Source: an uncultured Clostridia bacterium
Lineage (GTDB): Bacteria; Bacillota; Clostridia; Christensenellales; UBA1242
Length of the DNA: 64,000 nt
Direction of reading: 5' to 3'
Assembly: GCA_934793215.1 (NCBI GenBank)
Contig: CAKVOP010000001.1
Span: 248,001-312,000 of the forward strand
Below, piece by piece: positions 1-8,226 of the stretch. Positions within the stretch are counted from its first letter, which is position 1, and each line of letters opens with the position of its first letter. The notes under the pieces were generated by a model that was not told where the DNA came from, made no database searches, and saw only the letters and a program-made list of their open reading frames with translations. The position numbers and the translations under genes were made by a program.

Positions 1-217
1 AACTATCGAGGTCAGCCTTTCTCATTCACCTCTTTATGCGACTGCAATCGCTGTTATAATGTGATAAAGGCATAAAACATCGATAAAAATGCAAATTAAT
101 TTACAAAAAATGTAGAAAATTGACCAATTTATTAAAAATAAAATAAAAAGTGACAATTTGAACGAAAGTTCAGTTGGTCACTTTTTTGTATATAAAAATT
201 TTTTACAGAGATACTAG
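1..217. other. Intergenic start of window
   Basis: No gene is visible here. A TATAAT at 55-60 could be a -10 element on the plus strand, but the -35 region is weak. A terminator hairpin follows at 145-187. If both are real, a transcript of about 120 nt would lie between them. This is speculation from position only. Confidence 0.3.
145..187 (+). terminator. Rho-independent terminator with GAAC-GAAA-GTTC apex
   Basis: A 10-bp stem (AAAAAGTGAC at 145-154 with its complement at 177-186) ends in a T run. Inside it is a second small hairpin, GAAC-gaaa-GTTC (160-171), with a GNRA-type tetraloop. It lies upstream of the toxin pair, so it either ends a gene left of the window or a short transcript from the TATAAT at 55. 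The apex also matches the spacing of a Firmicutes LexA box (GAAC-N4-GTTC). Confidence 0.7.
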
Positions 218-247
218 TTGAAAGAGAATTTTAAAAGGAAAGAGGCT

Positions 248-490
248 ATGTCGTACAAAAATGAACTTGAAAAATATGCACACGAAAATGAAGATGTTTT
301 TAACGCAATTTTGCGACAAGATTTTCAGGCAAATTTTGAGCAGTTTGAGCATAAGATGTTAATAGAAAGGGAAACATTAGACAAGGTCTATGAAGATTTA
401 TCTTGCCTTGAAAAAACTGACCTAGAAGATTTTATGCATAAGGAGAAAAATGACAGACCAAATAAGAAGAGGAGAAATTTATTACGCTGA
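248..490 (+). CDS. Small acidic protein, candidate antitoxin
   Basis: An 80-residue protein I do not recognise. The start ATG at 248 is preferred over the TTG at 218 because AAAGGAAAGAGG sits directly upstream. It is rich in Glu, Asp and Lys, with a predicted helical body and a basic tail (residues about 68-80). It lacks an obvious MazE AbrB fold or a ribbon-helix-helix motif. Its last 41 nt overlap the start of the MazF-type toxin gene in another frame, so the two must be co-transcribed and probably translationally coupled. By position it is the expected antitoxin; that role is inferred, not shown by its sequence. Confidence 0.6.
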   Translation: MSYKNELEKYAHENEDVFNAILRQDFQANFEQFEHKMLIERETLDKVYEDLSCLEKTDLEDFMHKEKNDRPNKKRRNLLR

Positions 491-797
491 TTTAAGCCCT
501 GTTGTTGGATGCGAACAGGGTGGCGTTCGTCCCGTTCTTATTTTGCAAAATGATATTGGAAATAAATATTCGCCAACAGTTATTGTGTCTGCTATCACAA
601 GCCAACTGGGCAAAGCCAAATTGCCGACGCACATTGAACTTCCTGCCGATAAATATAACTTGCCAAAAAATTCTGTTGCACTTTTGGAACAAATACGCAC
701 TCTTGATAAGCGTCGTCTTCAAGAAAAGGTTACCACTTTGAGTGCTGAAAAGATGAAAGAAGTAAATCGAGCCTTACTCATCAGTCTTGGATTTTAA
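450..797 (+). CDS. mazF: MazF/PemK-family mRNA interferase (toxin)
   Basis: A 115-residue type II toxin of the MazF/EndoA family, sequence-specific single-strand endoribonucleases that cleave mRNA. Family hallmarks are clear: RRGEIYYADLSPVVG near the N-terminus, then EQGGVRPVLI with the conserved Arg (about residue 27), and VSAITS with the conserved Thr (about 50). The C-terminal LLEQIRTLDKRRL is also typical. Length is normal. AAGGAG at 439-444 serves the ATG at 450. The gene overlaps the upstream acidic protein by 41 nt, which fits an antitoxin-toxin operon. The active-site residues look intact, so the enzyme is probably functional. Confidence 0.93.
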   Translation: MTDQIRRGEIYYADLSPVVGCEQGGVRPVLILQNDIGNKYSPTVIVSAITSQLGKAKLPTHIELPADKYNLPKNSVALLEQIRTLDKRRLQEKVTTLSAEKMKEVNRALLISLGF

Positions 798-983
798 TTG
801 TTTATACACACTGTCTACTATTTTTTGAGATATGGGGTCGGGGTGGACGCTGACAAGGCAAAATTTGTCTGCTAGATAATTACAGTATTCGTGATGATGC
901 CAAAGATACTTATTTCGAATATATGAAGCAAGTGCCCCATGAATACTGACAATGTTGTCTTCTTCTTGAATTCGAAGTTTCAC
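774..983 (-). CDS. Hypothetical small protein or gene remnant
   Basis: A 69-codon open frame on the minus strand, starting at a GTG with no ribosome binding site. It overlaps the toxin 3' end by 24 nt. The sequence (LADKFCLVSVHPDP, HHHEYCNYL) reads like real protein rather than an antisense shadow, because most of it covers otherwise empty DNA. The frame stays open upstream to a stop near 1007. It may be the C-terminal remnant of a larger gene. I do not recognise the family. Confidence 0.3.
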   Translation of the reverse strand: MKLRIQEEDNIVSIHGALASYIRNKYLWHHHEYCNYLADKFCLVSVHPDPISQKIVDSVYKQLKSKTDE

Positions 984-1092
984 TTGATAGGTAAAATTCG
1001 CCAGTTATATCAACCCACATCAAGTACGCTAAATTTTTTAAAGTGAGTGCAGGTTATTTGTAGGGTCTTGTTGATTAAATGTTGTAATTTGG

Positions 1093-1121
1093 TTGACAAG
1101 GCTTTTATTTTGTTGTAAAAT
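1093..1121 (+). promoter_or_regulatory. Promoter of tRNA-Trp
   Basis: TTGACA at 1093-1098 and TAAAAT at 1116-1121 are separated by 17 nt. The tRNA begins 15 nt after the -10, which is a normal 5' leader length for RNase P processing. Confidence 0.8.
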
Positions 1122-1135
1122 ATATCTGTTTTTAT

Positions 1136-1209
1136 AGGGGTGTAGTTCATCGGTAGAATAAGAGTCTCCAAAACTCCTGAGGTGGGTTCGACTCCTACCA
1201 CCCCTGCCA
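1136..1209 (+). tRNA. tRNA-Trp (anticodon CCA)
   Basis: A full cloverleaf can be drawn. The acceptor stem is AGGGGTG with CACCCCT. The D stem is GTTC/GAAT, the anticodon loop CTCCAAA gives CCA, and the T stem is GTGGG/CCTAC with loop TTCGACT. The first anticodon-stem pair is an A-C mismatch. Discriminator G and an encoded CCA end the gene. A consensus promoter lies upstream and a terminator downstream, so it is a single-gene unit. Confidence 0.93.
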
Positions 1210-1213
1210 AAGT

Positions 1214-1242
1214 AAGTCAATCATTTTTGAATTGGCTTTTTT
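1214..1242 (+). terminator. Terminator of tRNA-Trp
   Basis: The stem AAGTCAAT (1214-1221) pairs with ATTGGCTT (1231-1238) through one G-U pair and is followed by a run of T. Confidence 0.7.
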
Positions 1243-1342
1243 TGTTTTTAAAAAATTAAGTAGAATCTCCCAAAAACTTGATTATTTTTTTGATTTGTTT
1301 AAATTTTGCAAAACCTTGAATACAATATTGCTTGGTTTTTCG

Positions 1343-1372
1343 TTGATTTGTTAGATGTTTTTATGTTATAAT
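1343..1372 (+). promoter_or_regulatory. Promoter giving a leaderless start
   Basis: TTGATT (1343-1348), 18 nt, then TATAAT (1367-1372). The GTG at 1379 starts 6 nt after the -10, where transcription itself should begin. Confidence 0.6.
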
Positions 1373-1378
1373 CATGGA

Positions 1379-2386
1379 GTGGAATCAAAAAGGTTAATTT
1401 ATTATGATTTGTTAAAAGCATTGCTTATAGTTTTTGTAGTTTTAGGGCATGTTTTTGAGATTTTTATAGATAATGGGTTGATAAAATCGGCATATTTGAC
1501 AATTTATTCTTTTCATATGCCACTTTTTGTGTTTATCTCTGGTTTCTTTGCAAGATGGGGAAAAAGTCGATTTTTCGCTTATTTAATCATGTTTGTTGCT
1601 TTTAGTATTGTTCCAAAATTCGGCTTTTCTCTAATTACCAATTCAATTACGCTTAAATCTGTTTTAGATTCAATTCTTTCTCCAAGTTGGGGAATGTGGT
1701 TTTTGCTTGTTTTGCCTTTTTGGAATTTGAGTTTGCTTGTAGTGAAAAAAGTGAAATTATATCATGTGGCCATTTCTATTGCAATCGCTTTGGTCGTAGG
1801 GTTTATTCCTTTTGTGGGTGAGGTTTTGTCGCTCGGAAGAATGTTCTACTTTTTCCCATTTTTCTTGACGGGAAAGTTGTGTGGTCAAAATAAAGATAAA
1901 TTTAATCAATTTATCGAACAATCTCAAACGCTTTTCAAAAAATTTATTTCAGTCATCATTTTGCTTGCAACATTAATGGTTTTTGTTTTTATTTTTAAAG
2001 ATGCGTCAATCGACCTTTTTTATGGAAAAGCGGCATACTTAAGCCCGAGTGATTGTTTAATAAGATTGCTTTGCTTGGAAGCGGGCTTTTTAAATGGTTT
2101 GGCCTTTATGATTTTAATACCTTTAACGAATGATTATAGTTCTATCTTAAAAAACTTTTCTTTATTGGGAAAGAAGACACTTTCAATTTATATTTTTCAT
2201 ATTTTTGTGCTCATGGCAGTAAAAGAGTTGTGCAAATGCTATTTGCCGATAGAACTTTCATCAAATTTATTTTTTATTTTATCATTTTCAGTCAGTTTGA
2301 CTATCATAATTGTTTTTATTACGTCTCGAAAATTCTTTGTAAAGATTGTAGATTTCTTTCTAAAACGCGTTACGAAAAATCTTTAA
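1379..2386 (+). CDS. Acyltransferase 3 family membrane protein
   Basis: About 335 residues with roughly nine to ten hydrophobic segments. The N-terminal YYDLLKALLIVFVVLGH is the family signature containing the catalytic His of membrane O-acyltransferases (OafA/YrhL, fucose-acetylase type), which acetylate cell-surface sugars or polymers. The frame opens at an ATG at 1355, but that codon lies upstream of the predicted transcription start. The GTG at 1379 keeps the signature and fits a leaderless mRNA. No Shine-Dalgarno sequence is present for either start. It stands alone between tRNA-Trp and an MBL hydrolase, so the substrate cannot be inferred. Confidence 0.85.
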   Translation: MESKRLIYYDLLKALLIVFVVLGHVFEIFIDNGLIKSAYLTIYSFHMPLFVFISGFFARWGKSRFFAYLIMFVAFSIVPKFGFSLITNSITLKSVLDSILSPSWGMWFLLVLPFWNLSLLVVKKVKLYHVAISIAIALVVGFIPFVGEVLSLGRMFYFFPFFLTGKLCGQNKDKFNQFIEQSQTLFKKFISVIILLATLMVFVFIFKDASIDLFYGKAAYLSPSDCLIRLLCLEAGFLNGLAFMILIPLTNDYSSILKNFSLLGKKTLSIYIFHIFVLMAVKELCKCYLPIELSSNLFFILSFSVSLTIIIVFITSRKFFVKIVDFFLKRVTKNL

Positions 2387-2447
2387 AAACTTGCTTTTGC
2401 TTGTAATTTATTAAAAAGTATATAATTGGCTGAGCAATGGAGGTATC

Positions 2448-3062
2448 ATGAAAATTTTAAATTTAGTTGGGCTTTATGAGTCAAATGTTTATGTGCTTGA
2501 AAAAGGGAATGAATGTATTATTATTGATGCTGGAGTAAGTGTAAGCGAAGTGAAGAAGCTTATTAAGGATAAAAAGGTGCTTGGCATTTTTCTTACCCAT
2601 GGACATTTCGACCATTCGTTCTTCGCGGGTGAATACGCTCATGAATTTGGCTGTAAAATTTATGCTCATCATAACGCAAAACTTACAATGGAAAATCGAG
2701 ATGCATTTTGCTCTAATAACGGACAGATTATTACAGATTTTTCCAATTTTGAGTTTTTCAATGGAGACACTCGTTTTGTGCTTGGTGATTTTGAAATTGA
2801 CGCTTTTTATTTGCCGGGACACTGCAATTGCGAGTGTGGATATTTGATAGAGGGTAACTTTTTTGCAGGGGATTTCTTGTTTGAAAAAAGTTTTGGACGC
2901 ATTGACCTTATGTTTTCAAGTAAAAAGGATATGATAGCAAGTCTAATAAAGAGTCAAGATATTCCTTATAATATTTTATACAGCGGGCATGGTGAAAAAA
3001 GCACAAAAAAAGAGCAACTATCTCATTTGCCAATTTTCTTAAAATTTTTAACTAGAAACTAA
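2448..3062 (+). CDS. MBL-fold metallohydrolase (glyoxalase II-like)
   Basis: A 204-residue zinc hydrolase of the metallo-beta-lactamase superfamily, closest in build to the YcbL/YqgX group of glyoxalase II-like thioesterases. The THGHFDH motif (about residues 50-56), LPGHCNC with a metal His, the AGD bridging Asp and the final SGHG His are all present, so the two-metal site looks complete. GGAGG precedes the ATG by a normal distance. It faces the dnaI-side genes and shares a bidirectional terminator with them. The substrate is unknown. Confidence 0.9.
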   Translation: MKILNLVGLYESNVYVLEKGNECIIIDAGVSVSEVKKLIKDKKVLGIFLTHGHFDHSFFAGEYAHEFGCKIYAHHNAKLTMENRDAFCSNNGQIITDFSNFEFFNGDTRFVLGDFEIDAFYLPGHCNCECGYLIEGNFFAGDFLFEKSFGRIDLMFSSKKDMIASLIKSQDIPYNILYSGHGEKSTKKEQLSHLPIFLKFLTRN

Positions 3063-3117
3063 AAAGACCTTCTATTTATGATGCTTAAATATTGCTCATA
3101 AATAGAAGGTCTTTTTT
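3061..3117. terminator. Bidirectional terminator
   Basis: A perfect inverted repeat with about 21-bp arms (3061-3081 and 3096-3116), A-rich on the left and T-rich on the right, ends the MBL gene on the plus strand and the dnaI gene on the minus strand. Confidence 0.9.
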
Positions 3118-3155
3118 TAAAATAGGAACAATAAACTTCTTGTTTCTTGTCAATT

Positions 3156-4055
3156 TTATTTATTTTTTAGTCTTAAATCGTTGCCTGTAAGGTAGAGGCA
3201 AATTGAAGTGTCACGATCTACAAGGCGACTGAAAACGCGTTCGTCGTAATAGTCTCTTACATCTTCAAGTGTAAGGTTTGAAGTTATAACAGTTGGACGA
3301 TTTTTCATTTTGCGTTCATTTAGTACAAGATATAGGTAATTGTTTGTTACATCTTGACGACGAAGTTCGGTTCCTAGGTCGTCAATAAACAGCACTTCTG
3401 TGTCGAGATATTTATCTAGTATTTCATTGCCTTCTTCGCTGTTGCGGAGAGCATAGCATTTTACAAAATCTTGGTTCATGGCGAAAGAAGTGGTGAGAGT
3501 TACAAGTTTTCCTTCTTCAATAAGTTCATTTGCAATCGCACCCATAAGATAAGTTTTTCCAACCCCAGTGTCACCAGCTATATATAAAATATTTTTTTTG
3601 AAATCACTATGACACCAATCTCGCATCTTTGAGTATAACTTTTTCATCTTTTCAGGGTCGTCAAAAATGTCATAGTGCACATTTTTAAAACTTGCTAGTT
3701 GGTTAAATCCGCTTTCTTCAATCAAAAGATTGTTAATTTCACGTTTTAGGCAGACGCAAAATTCTCCATTTATTCTTCCGTTGTCGTGGCAAAGTTTGCA
3801 TTGATAGTTTGGTTTTGTTGATAATCCAACAGCATTTTCTTTTTCTTCAAGTCGAGCTTTTAGTTTCAGCGTATCATCGCTTTCATCTCTGCCATTTTTT
3901 GCGTCTTCAATCATCAAGGTCATATATTGATTGTATAGATTTTTATAATCTTCGTTTTGCATTGCCAAGATTTTGTTGTTGACGGCAGTGTTTTCGGCAT
4001 CATATCGTCTCAAATCAATTATATGTTGTGCCTTTTCAAGAATTTTTGAATTCAT
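3156..4055 (-). CDS. dnaI: DnaI-like helicase loader (AAA+ ATPase)
   Basis: A 299-residue AAA+ ATPase of the DnaC/DnaI/IstB group that loads the replicative helicase onto origin or restart DNA. The N-terminal part carries a Cys cluster (CKLCHDNG, then CVC, about residues 85-103), as in DnaI zinc-binding domains. Walker A is GDTGVGKT, Walker B is LFIDDLG, and the sensor TVITSN follows. It is preceded by AGGAG and lies 8 nt downstream of the DnaD-domain gene, a pairing matching the dnaB-dnaI order of Bacillus. An IstB transposition ATPase is unlikely because no transposase is adjacent. Confidence 0.92.
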   Translation of the reverse strand: MNSKILEKAQHIIDLRRYDAENTAVNNKILAMQNEDYKNLYNQYMTLMIEDAKNGRDESDDTLKLKARLEEKENAVGLSTKPNYQCKLCHDNGRINGEFCVCLKREINNLLIEESGFNQLASFKNVHYDIFDDPEKMKKLYSKMRDWCHSDFKKNILYIAGDTGVGKTYLMGAIANELIEEGKLVTLTTSFAMNQDFVKCYALRNSEEGNEILDKYLDTEVLFIDDLGTELRRQDVTNNYLYLVLNERKMKNRPTVITSNLTLEDVRDYYDERVFSRLVDRDTSICLYLTGNDLRLKNK

Positions 4056-4063
4056 TTCGTCTC

Positions 4064-5515
4064 CTAAATTTCAATTTCGTCAATAGATTGTGTAAGAGCG
4101 TTAAGTTCGCCTTTTGTATAACTTCTTCCAGTAAAATTGGAGTGAATTTGTGATTTTTGCTCAATCACTGCAAGAGGAGTGGACTTTTTTGCCTCTTCGA
4201 CAGTTTTTATACCTTTTTCGTGCCAATCAGCAAGAATGCGAGCCATGTATTTAAGTGCGTTATCCTTGCCTTTTGAAAGTATGGTTGCATGCAGGATAAG
4301 TTCTTCTGGCATTCTCCAATCGTTTTTCCAGGTTTTGAAGTTTGCTCGGTCAAAAGGGGTTACTCCGCGTGAAATGTTAAGATTTGCAAGCACTGATTTA
4401 ATTTCGTTATCTTCGGCAATCACTTGTCCCATATATTCGTTAAATGCGTTTTGCGACAATAGCCCAAGTTTATAAAACTTATTTACTCTTTCGTCCATAC
4501 CTTCAAGCGTACGCACAGAGGTCTTAAAGCATAAGTTTGCTATATCTAATAGCGTTTGTTTATCGAAGCCTAAATTTATCCATTTAAGAATATAGTTTTC
4601 AACTACAACTTCAAGGTTTTCATAATAAACGCCGATTGCCTTATTTATTTCTTTTGCGAGGGAATAAAGCTCGGTTTTTTCATTTTCAAAAGCTTCAATT
4701 TCGCTTACTGACATAAGTTTCATTTCATAATACTTTGTCAAAACAGCATCAATTCGCTCAAATGAAAAACGATTTTTCTTTTGATAGGCTTTGATTACAT
4801 ATAAAATTGTATCGAGTGTAAACCCATAATCTTCCAGCCACTTGTGAAGAAGATTGCGTTCTTCAACATAAGCTCCACGCTTAATGCCAGCGGTTTTTAA
4901 AACAAGGGCCAGGTCAGCGGAATTTTCTTCAAAAGTTTTAAGTCTTTCTTCAACTGCCGATGTGGTGGTGATGCCTTCGTTAGCCCAGTTTCTGGCAACA
5001 GTCAATATGTAGTTGTAACCAACGGCACTTTTTTTTGTGTCGACACAATACTGCATAATCATAAGCAGAGCCTCTTGTTCCACATGATAGCGTTCCAAGA
5101 AATCGTAATATTCACCATACTCCGTTTTGGAGATACTTCGCTTTCCCTTAAAAATATCTTCGGCTTGGCGATTAAATGCTTCATATTTGTCTGGCTTATA
5201 CAATTTATTTGCAGAAAGGACATTCTTGAGTGGTATATAAGATATTTGAAGAGGGCTCGCCTTAACAATGTTTACAAGACCTTGCTCTTGCCAGTATTCA
5301 AAAGCACCCAAAACATCATCTTCACTCATATTTAAAGTTTTTGCCATGTTTTCAAGCGAGTTATCAAAAGAGTTAGACGAACAAAGATAAAGCCCGTATA
5401 TATACACTTGTGAGAACGCTGGTTGTGCAAAAGGGAGGTAGTCATTGATAAAAATGTTGTCTATCTCTGTTTTAGAACTTGCTATAAATTCGGTCGAATA
5501 TTTACAAAAACTCAT
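4064..5515 (-). CDS. DnaD-domain replication initiation protein (DnaB-like)
   Basis: A 483-residue protein with an N-terminal winged-helix DnaD-type domain and C-terminal DnaD-like (DDBH2) repeats, including YMARILADWHEKGIKTVEE near the end. Such proteins (DnaB and DnaD of Firmicutes) remodel DNA and recruit the helicase with DnaI. The open frame reaches 5611, but GGAG 7-8 nt before the ATG at 5515 and a promoter at 5532-5560 place the start there. It forms a two-gene operon with dnaI. I do not assign dnaB or dnaD because both share this build. Confidence 0.88.
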   Translation of the reverse strand: MSFCKYSTEFIASSKTEIDNIFINDYLPFAQPAFSQVYIYGLYLCSSNSFDNSLENMAKTLNMSEDDVLGAFEYWQEQGLVNIVKASPLQISYIPLKNVLSANKLYKPDKYEAFNRQAEDIFKGKRSISKTEYGEYYDFLERYHVEQEALLMIMQYCVDTKKSAVGYNYILTVARNWANEGITTTSAVEERLKTFEENSADLALVLKTAGIKRGAYVEERNLLHKWLEDYGFTLDTILYVIKAYQKKNRFSFERIDAVLTKYYEMKLMSVSEIEAFENEKTELYSLAKEINKAIGVYYENLEVVVENYILKWINLGFDKQTLLDIANLCFKTSVRTLEGMDERVNKFYKLGLLSQNAFNEYMGQVIAEDNEIKSVLANLNISRGVTPFDRANFKTWKNDWRMPEELILHATILSKGKDNALKYMARILADWHEKGIKTVEEAKKSTPLAVIEQKSQIHSNFTGRSYTKGELNALTQSIDEIEI

Positions 5516-5531
5516 AATTTTCTCCAACGAC

Positions 5532-5560
5532 ATTTTAACACATAAATCTAGTTTTGACAA
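5532..5560 (-). promoter_or_regulatory. Promoter of the DnaD-domain/dnaI operon
   Basis: On the minus strand, TTGTCA (5560-5555), 17 nt, TAAAAT (5537-5532). It fixes the start at 5515, because the longer frame begins upstream of the transcript. Confidence 0.7.
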
Positions 5561-5641
5561 CCTTTTTGCAAATTGCGAGAAAAATAAAAATGGCTTTTGT
5601 ATGTTTTTCATATCTTTTTATTTGATGCCATATATTAAAAC

Positions 5642-7114
5642 ATGAAAAAATCGACTTATTTTATAACATTTTCGCTTGCTTTTACATTATTTTTGGGCTT
5701 TCTTTTTGTTGGGTGTGGCAAAACCGAAAAAAATAAAGTTTCATCATACCAAATTGAAGTTAGTTATGATGGCGAAAATTCTGTAAAAGGCAAAGAGAGC
5801 GTCATTTATCAAAACAATAGTGATAATGCACTTTCCTTTTTGCAATTTAATCTATTTGCAAATGCTTTTAAAAATAAAGATAGTGTGGTAACGGTGGCGG
5901 AAGAAGAGCGCGCATACTATAATGGCGAAAGTGTTGGAGACATTCAAATTTTGAGCGTAAAGAGTGGAGGTGAAAATCTAACCTATACTTTTGACGGGGA
6001 TACTCAAGAAATAATGAAAGTATCACTTTTAAATGAAATCTACCCCGATGAAAACGTTGAAATTGATATTGAATTTGAAATAAAACTTGCCAATATCAAC
6101 CATAGGCTAGGGAAAGGTGAAAACACAATAAATTTAGGTAATTTCTATCCAATAGTTTCGGTATATGAAAATGGTAAAGGTTTTTATCATAATGTCTATC
6201 AGCCTTTTGGAGACCCTTTTTATAGTCAAGTTGCATCATACAATGTTACCATTTCTTGTCCCACAAAATTTGCAGTTGCTTCATCGGGAGATAAGGTGAG
6301 CGAGAAAATCGAGAATGGAGTAAAATCGCTCAATTTCAAAGGTGAGAATATGCGCGATTTTGCGATTGTTTTAAGTGACAAGTTTACTTTGCAATGTGAC
6401 AAGTCGTCTGTTTGTGAAGTAGAATATTATGGCTATGAAGGCGACATGAATATTCAAAAATGCTTGAATGTGGCAAAAGATGCAGTAAACTACTTTTCTA
6501 AAAGTTTTGGTGCTTATACTTATAATAAATTATCAGTTGTGAAAAATAGTTTTGTTCAAGGTGGCATGGAATATCCTGGACTTGTTATGATAAGTGATGA
6601 AGCAGATGATGAAAGTTTGCCATATATCATAGTGCACGAGGTTGCTCACCAATGGTGGTATGGAGCAGTTGGAGATAACCAATGTGAAACCGCTTGGCTT
6701 GATGAGGGACTCGCAGAGATGTCAACACTTATGTTTTTTAGAGATAATACTGGGTATGGAATTGACTATAAACAGACTCTTGACGGGTGTTTGAATTCCT
6801 ATAAAATATACGAAAAGGTTCAAGATAAAGTCTATGAGAAAGTGGACGGAGTCATGGATAAACAACTTGGCAAGTTTGCTTCTTCTCCTGATTATGTGGC
6901 TCTCTCTTACACAAAAAGCACCCTTATGTTTAGCACGCTTGAAGAGCAACTTGGAAAGAAAAAGTTCTTATCTGCACTTAAGGATTTTTATAAAAATTTC
7001 ACTTTTAAAGAGGCGAGTAGAGCAGACATTATTGCAAGTTTTTCGTCTTCTTCGCATAGAAATTTGGAAGGATTTTTCGATAGTTGGCTGGACGGGAAAG
7101 TTGTAATTACCTGA
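5642..7114 (+). CDS. M1-family zinc metallopeptidase lipoprotein
   Basis: A 490-residue exported lipoprotein. A signal peptide ends in a lipobox (LFVGC, Cys about 25). The catalytic half carries the gluzincin motif HEVAHQWWYG (about residues 330-340), the downstream Glu in WLDEGLAEM, and GGMEYPG, which corresponds to the exopeptidase motif GAMEN of M1 aminopeptidases. The chain is shorter than classical M1 enzymes and lacks their C-terminal domain. It probably trims peptides at the outer face of the membrane. No ribosome binding site is seen; a TATATT 5 nt upstream of the ATG makes a leaderless mRNA possible. Confidence 0.9.
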   Translation: MKKSTYFITFSLAFTLFLGFLFVGCGKTEKNKVSSYQIEVSYDGENSVKGKESVIYQNNSDNALSFLQFNLFANAFKNKDSVVTVAEEERAYYNGESVGDIQILSVKSGGENLTYTFDGDTQEIMKVSLLNEIYPDENVEIDIEFEIKLANINHRLGKGENTINLGNFYPIVSVYENGKGFYHNVYQPFGDPFYSQVASYNVTISCPTKFAVASSGDKVSEKIENGVKSLNFKGENMRDFAIVLSDKFTLQCDKSSVCEVEYYGYEGDMNIQKCLNVAKDAVNYFSKSFGAYTYNKLSVVKNSFVQGGMEYPGLVMISDEADDESLPYIIVHEVAHQWWYGAVGDNQCETAWLDEGLAEMSTLMFFRDNTGYGIDYKQTLDGCLNSYKIYEKVQDKVYEKVDGVMDKQLGKFASSPDYVALSYTKSTLMFSTLEEQLGKKKFLSALKDFYKNFTFKEASRADIIASFSSSSHRNLEGFFDSWLDGKVVIT

Positions 7115-7240
7115 TAAATTATTGTTTGCGAAAAAATGTGCCTGTAACAATGTGGAATAATAAATCATAAAAATACTTGAATTTTCTTGACAAGGAAAAT
7201 AAAAAATGATAATCTAAAATTGGAATTAAGGAGGGAAATT

Positions 7241-7993
7241 ATGAAAAAAATCACAAAATCACTTGCCATTGCTGGTGCTCTTATGTGCTCAAGTGTTGCA
7301 CTTGTTGCGTGCGGAGGAGACAACGGGCTCGTCGACACAAAAGGTAACTATACAGCCACTACTGCAAGCGAAACTACAGCTTATGTCAATGCTCTTGACG
7401 ATGTAAAAGTTGCAGAAAAAGGTAGTTACAAATTTAAAATGCGTTTTGAAGCAACAGATAGAGAAGAAACAGCCTCAATAAAGGTAGACGGGCATATTGA
7501 TGCTGACGGAAATTTTGATATGTCTATTTCCATAAATGGTGGCGGACAAAGCGTATCTTCGCAAACATATTACGAAGCGGCAAACAAGATGCTTTATTCT
7601 GCTACAAAAACACAAGGTGTTGATGTTAAAGTCGCAACTAAAATCACACATGATGGGGATCAACTAGATGGTCTTCCAATTGGGAATGATTTTCTTAGTG
7701 CCGCCGATGTAAAGACTATGATTACTGAACTTAAAGATGCAAATGTTTCAATCAGCGAAACAAATACAACAGTAAAAATCAAATATGTTGCAACAGAAGG
7801 AAGTGAAGAAAGCACTATTTACCTTGTTCTCAACAAAAATGGTGACACATATAGTTTTGCAGGTGCAAGATGTGAATTGACGAGTGATCAAGGTGTTAAA
7901 GGTGCATTCAATGGATATGTTGATGTTGTTCTTTCAAAAGAAGGGGTTAAAACATTGACAGATGCTCAAAAGGCACAATATTTAAAAGCTTAA
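7241..7993 (+). CDS. Lipoprotein of unknown function
   Basis: A 250-residue lipoprotein. AGGAGG lies just before the ATG at 7241, so the upstream in-frame ATG at 7187 is rejected. The signal peptide ends LVACGGD (lipobox Cys about 24). The body is a beta-rich, repeat-free domain with many Thr, Ser and Lys (alternating strands such as GSYKFKMRFEA), resembling the LppX/LolA-like fold of LprG-type or DUF6612-like lipoproteins. That comparison is by general look only. It is a single gene ended by a strong hairpin. Confidence 0.75.
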   Translation: MKKITKSLAIAGALMCSSVALVACGGDNGLVDTKGNYTATTASETTAYVNALDDVKVAEKGSYKFKMRFEATDREETASIKVDGHIDADGNFDMSISINGGGQSVSSQTYYEAANKMLYSATKTQGVDVKVATKITHDGDQLDGLPIGNDFLSAADVKTMITELKDANVSISETNTTVKIKYVATEGSEESTIYLVLNKNGDTYSFAGARCELTSDQGVKGAFNGYVDVVLSKEGVKTLTDAQKAQYLKA

Positions 7994-8000
7994 TAATAAC

Positions 8001-8030
8001 AAAAAACACGCAAACTTTGCGTGTTTTTTG
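8001..8030 (+). terminator. Rho-independent terminator
   Basis: AAAAAACACGCAAA pairs with its complement over a CT turn (8001-8030), with a T run on the right. It ends the lipoprotein gene. Confidence 0.9.
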
Positions 8031-8226
8031 TCTTAAAAACAGATTTTTAATAATTATATAAGTTGCATGTGTTTAGGAAGGTCTTTACCTTAAAATAGTG
8101 AAAATGTAGCCGATTTTTGTAAATTTTTTAATTTTTTGCGAATTCTGATACAAAAATTTTCAAAAAAGTCTTAATTTATTTGGCAATAAGCCAATTTTAT
8201 GTATAATAATATAAAGGAGATAAATT

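Noticed and set aside
1010..1220. Minus-strand frames across tRNA-Trp
   Set aside because: They read through the tRNA sequence on the wrong strand (typical GVEPTSGVL-like antisense tRNA peptides) and have no ribosome binding site.
3156..4055. IstB transposition ATPase
   Set aside because: No IstA transposase or inverted repeats; the zinc-binding N-terminus and the DnaD-domain partner fit DnaI.
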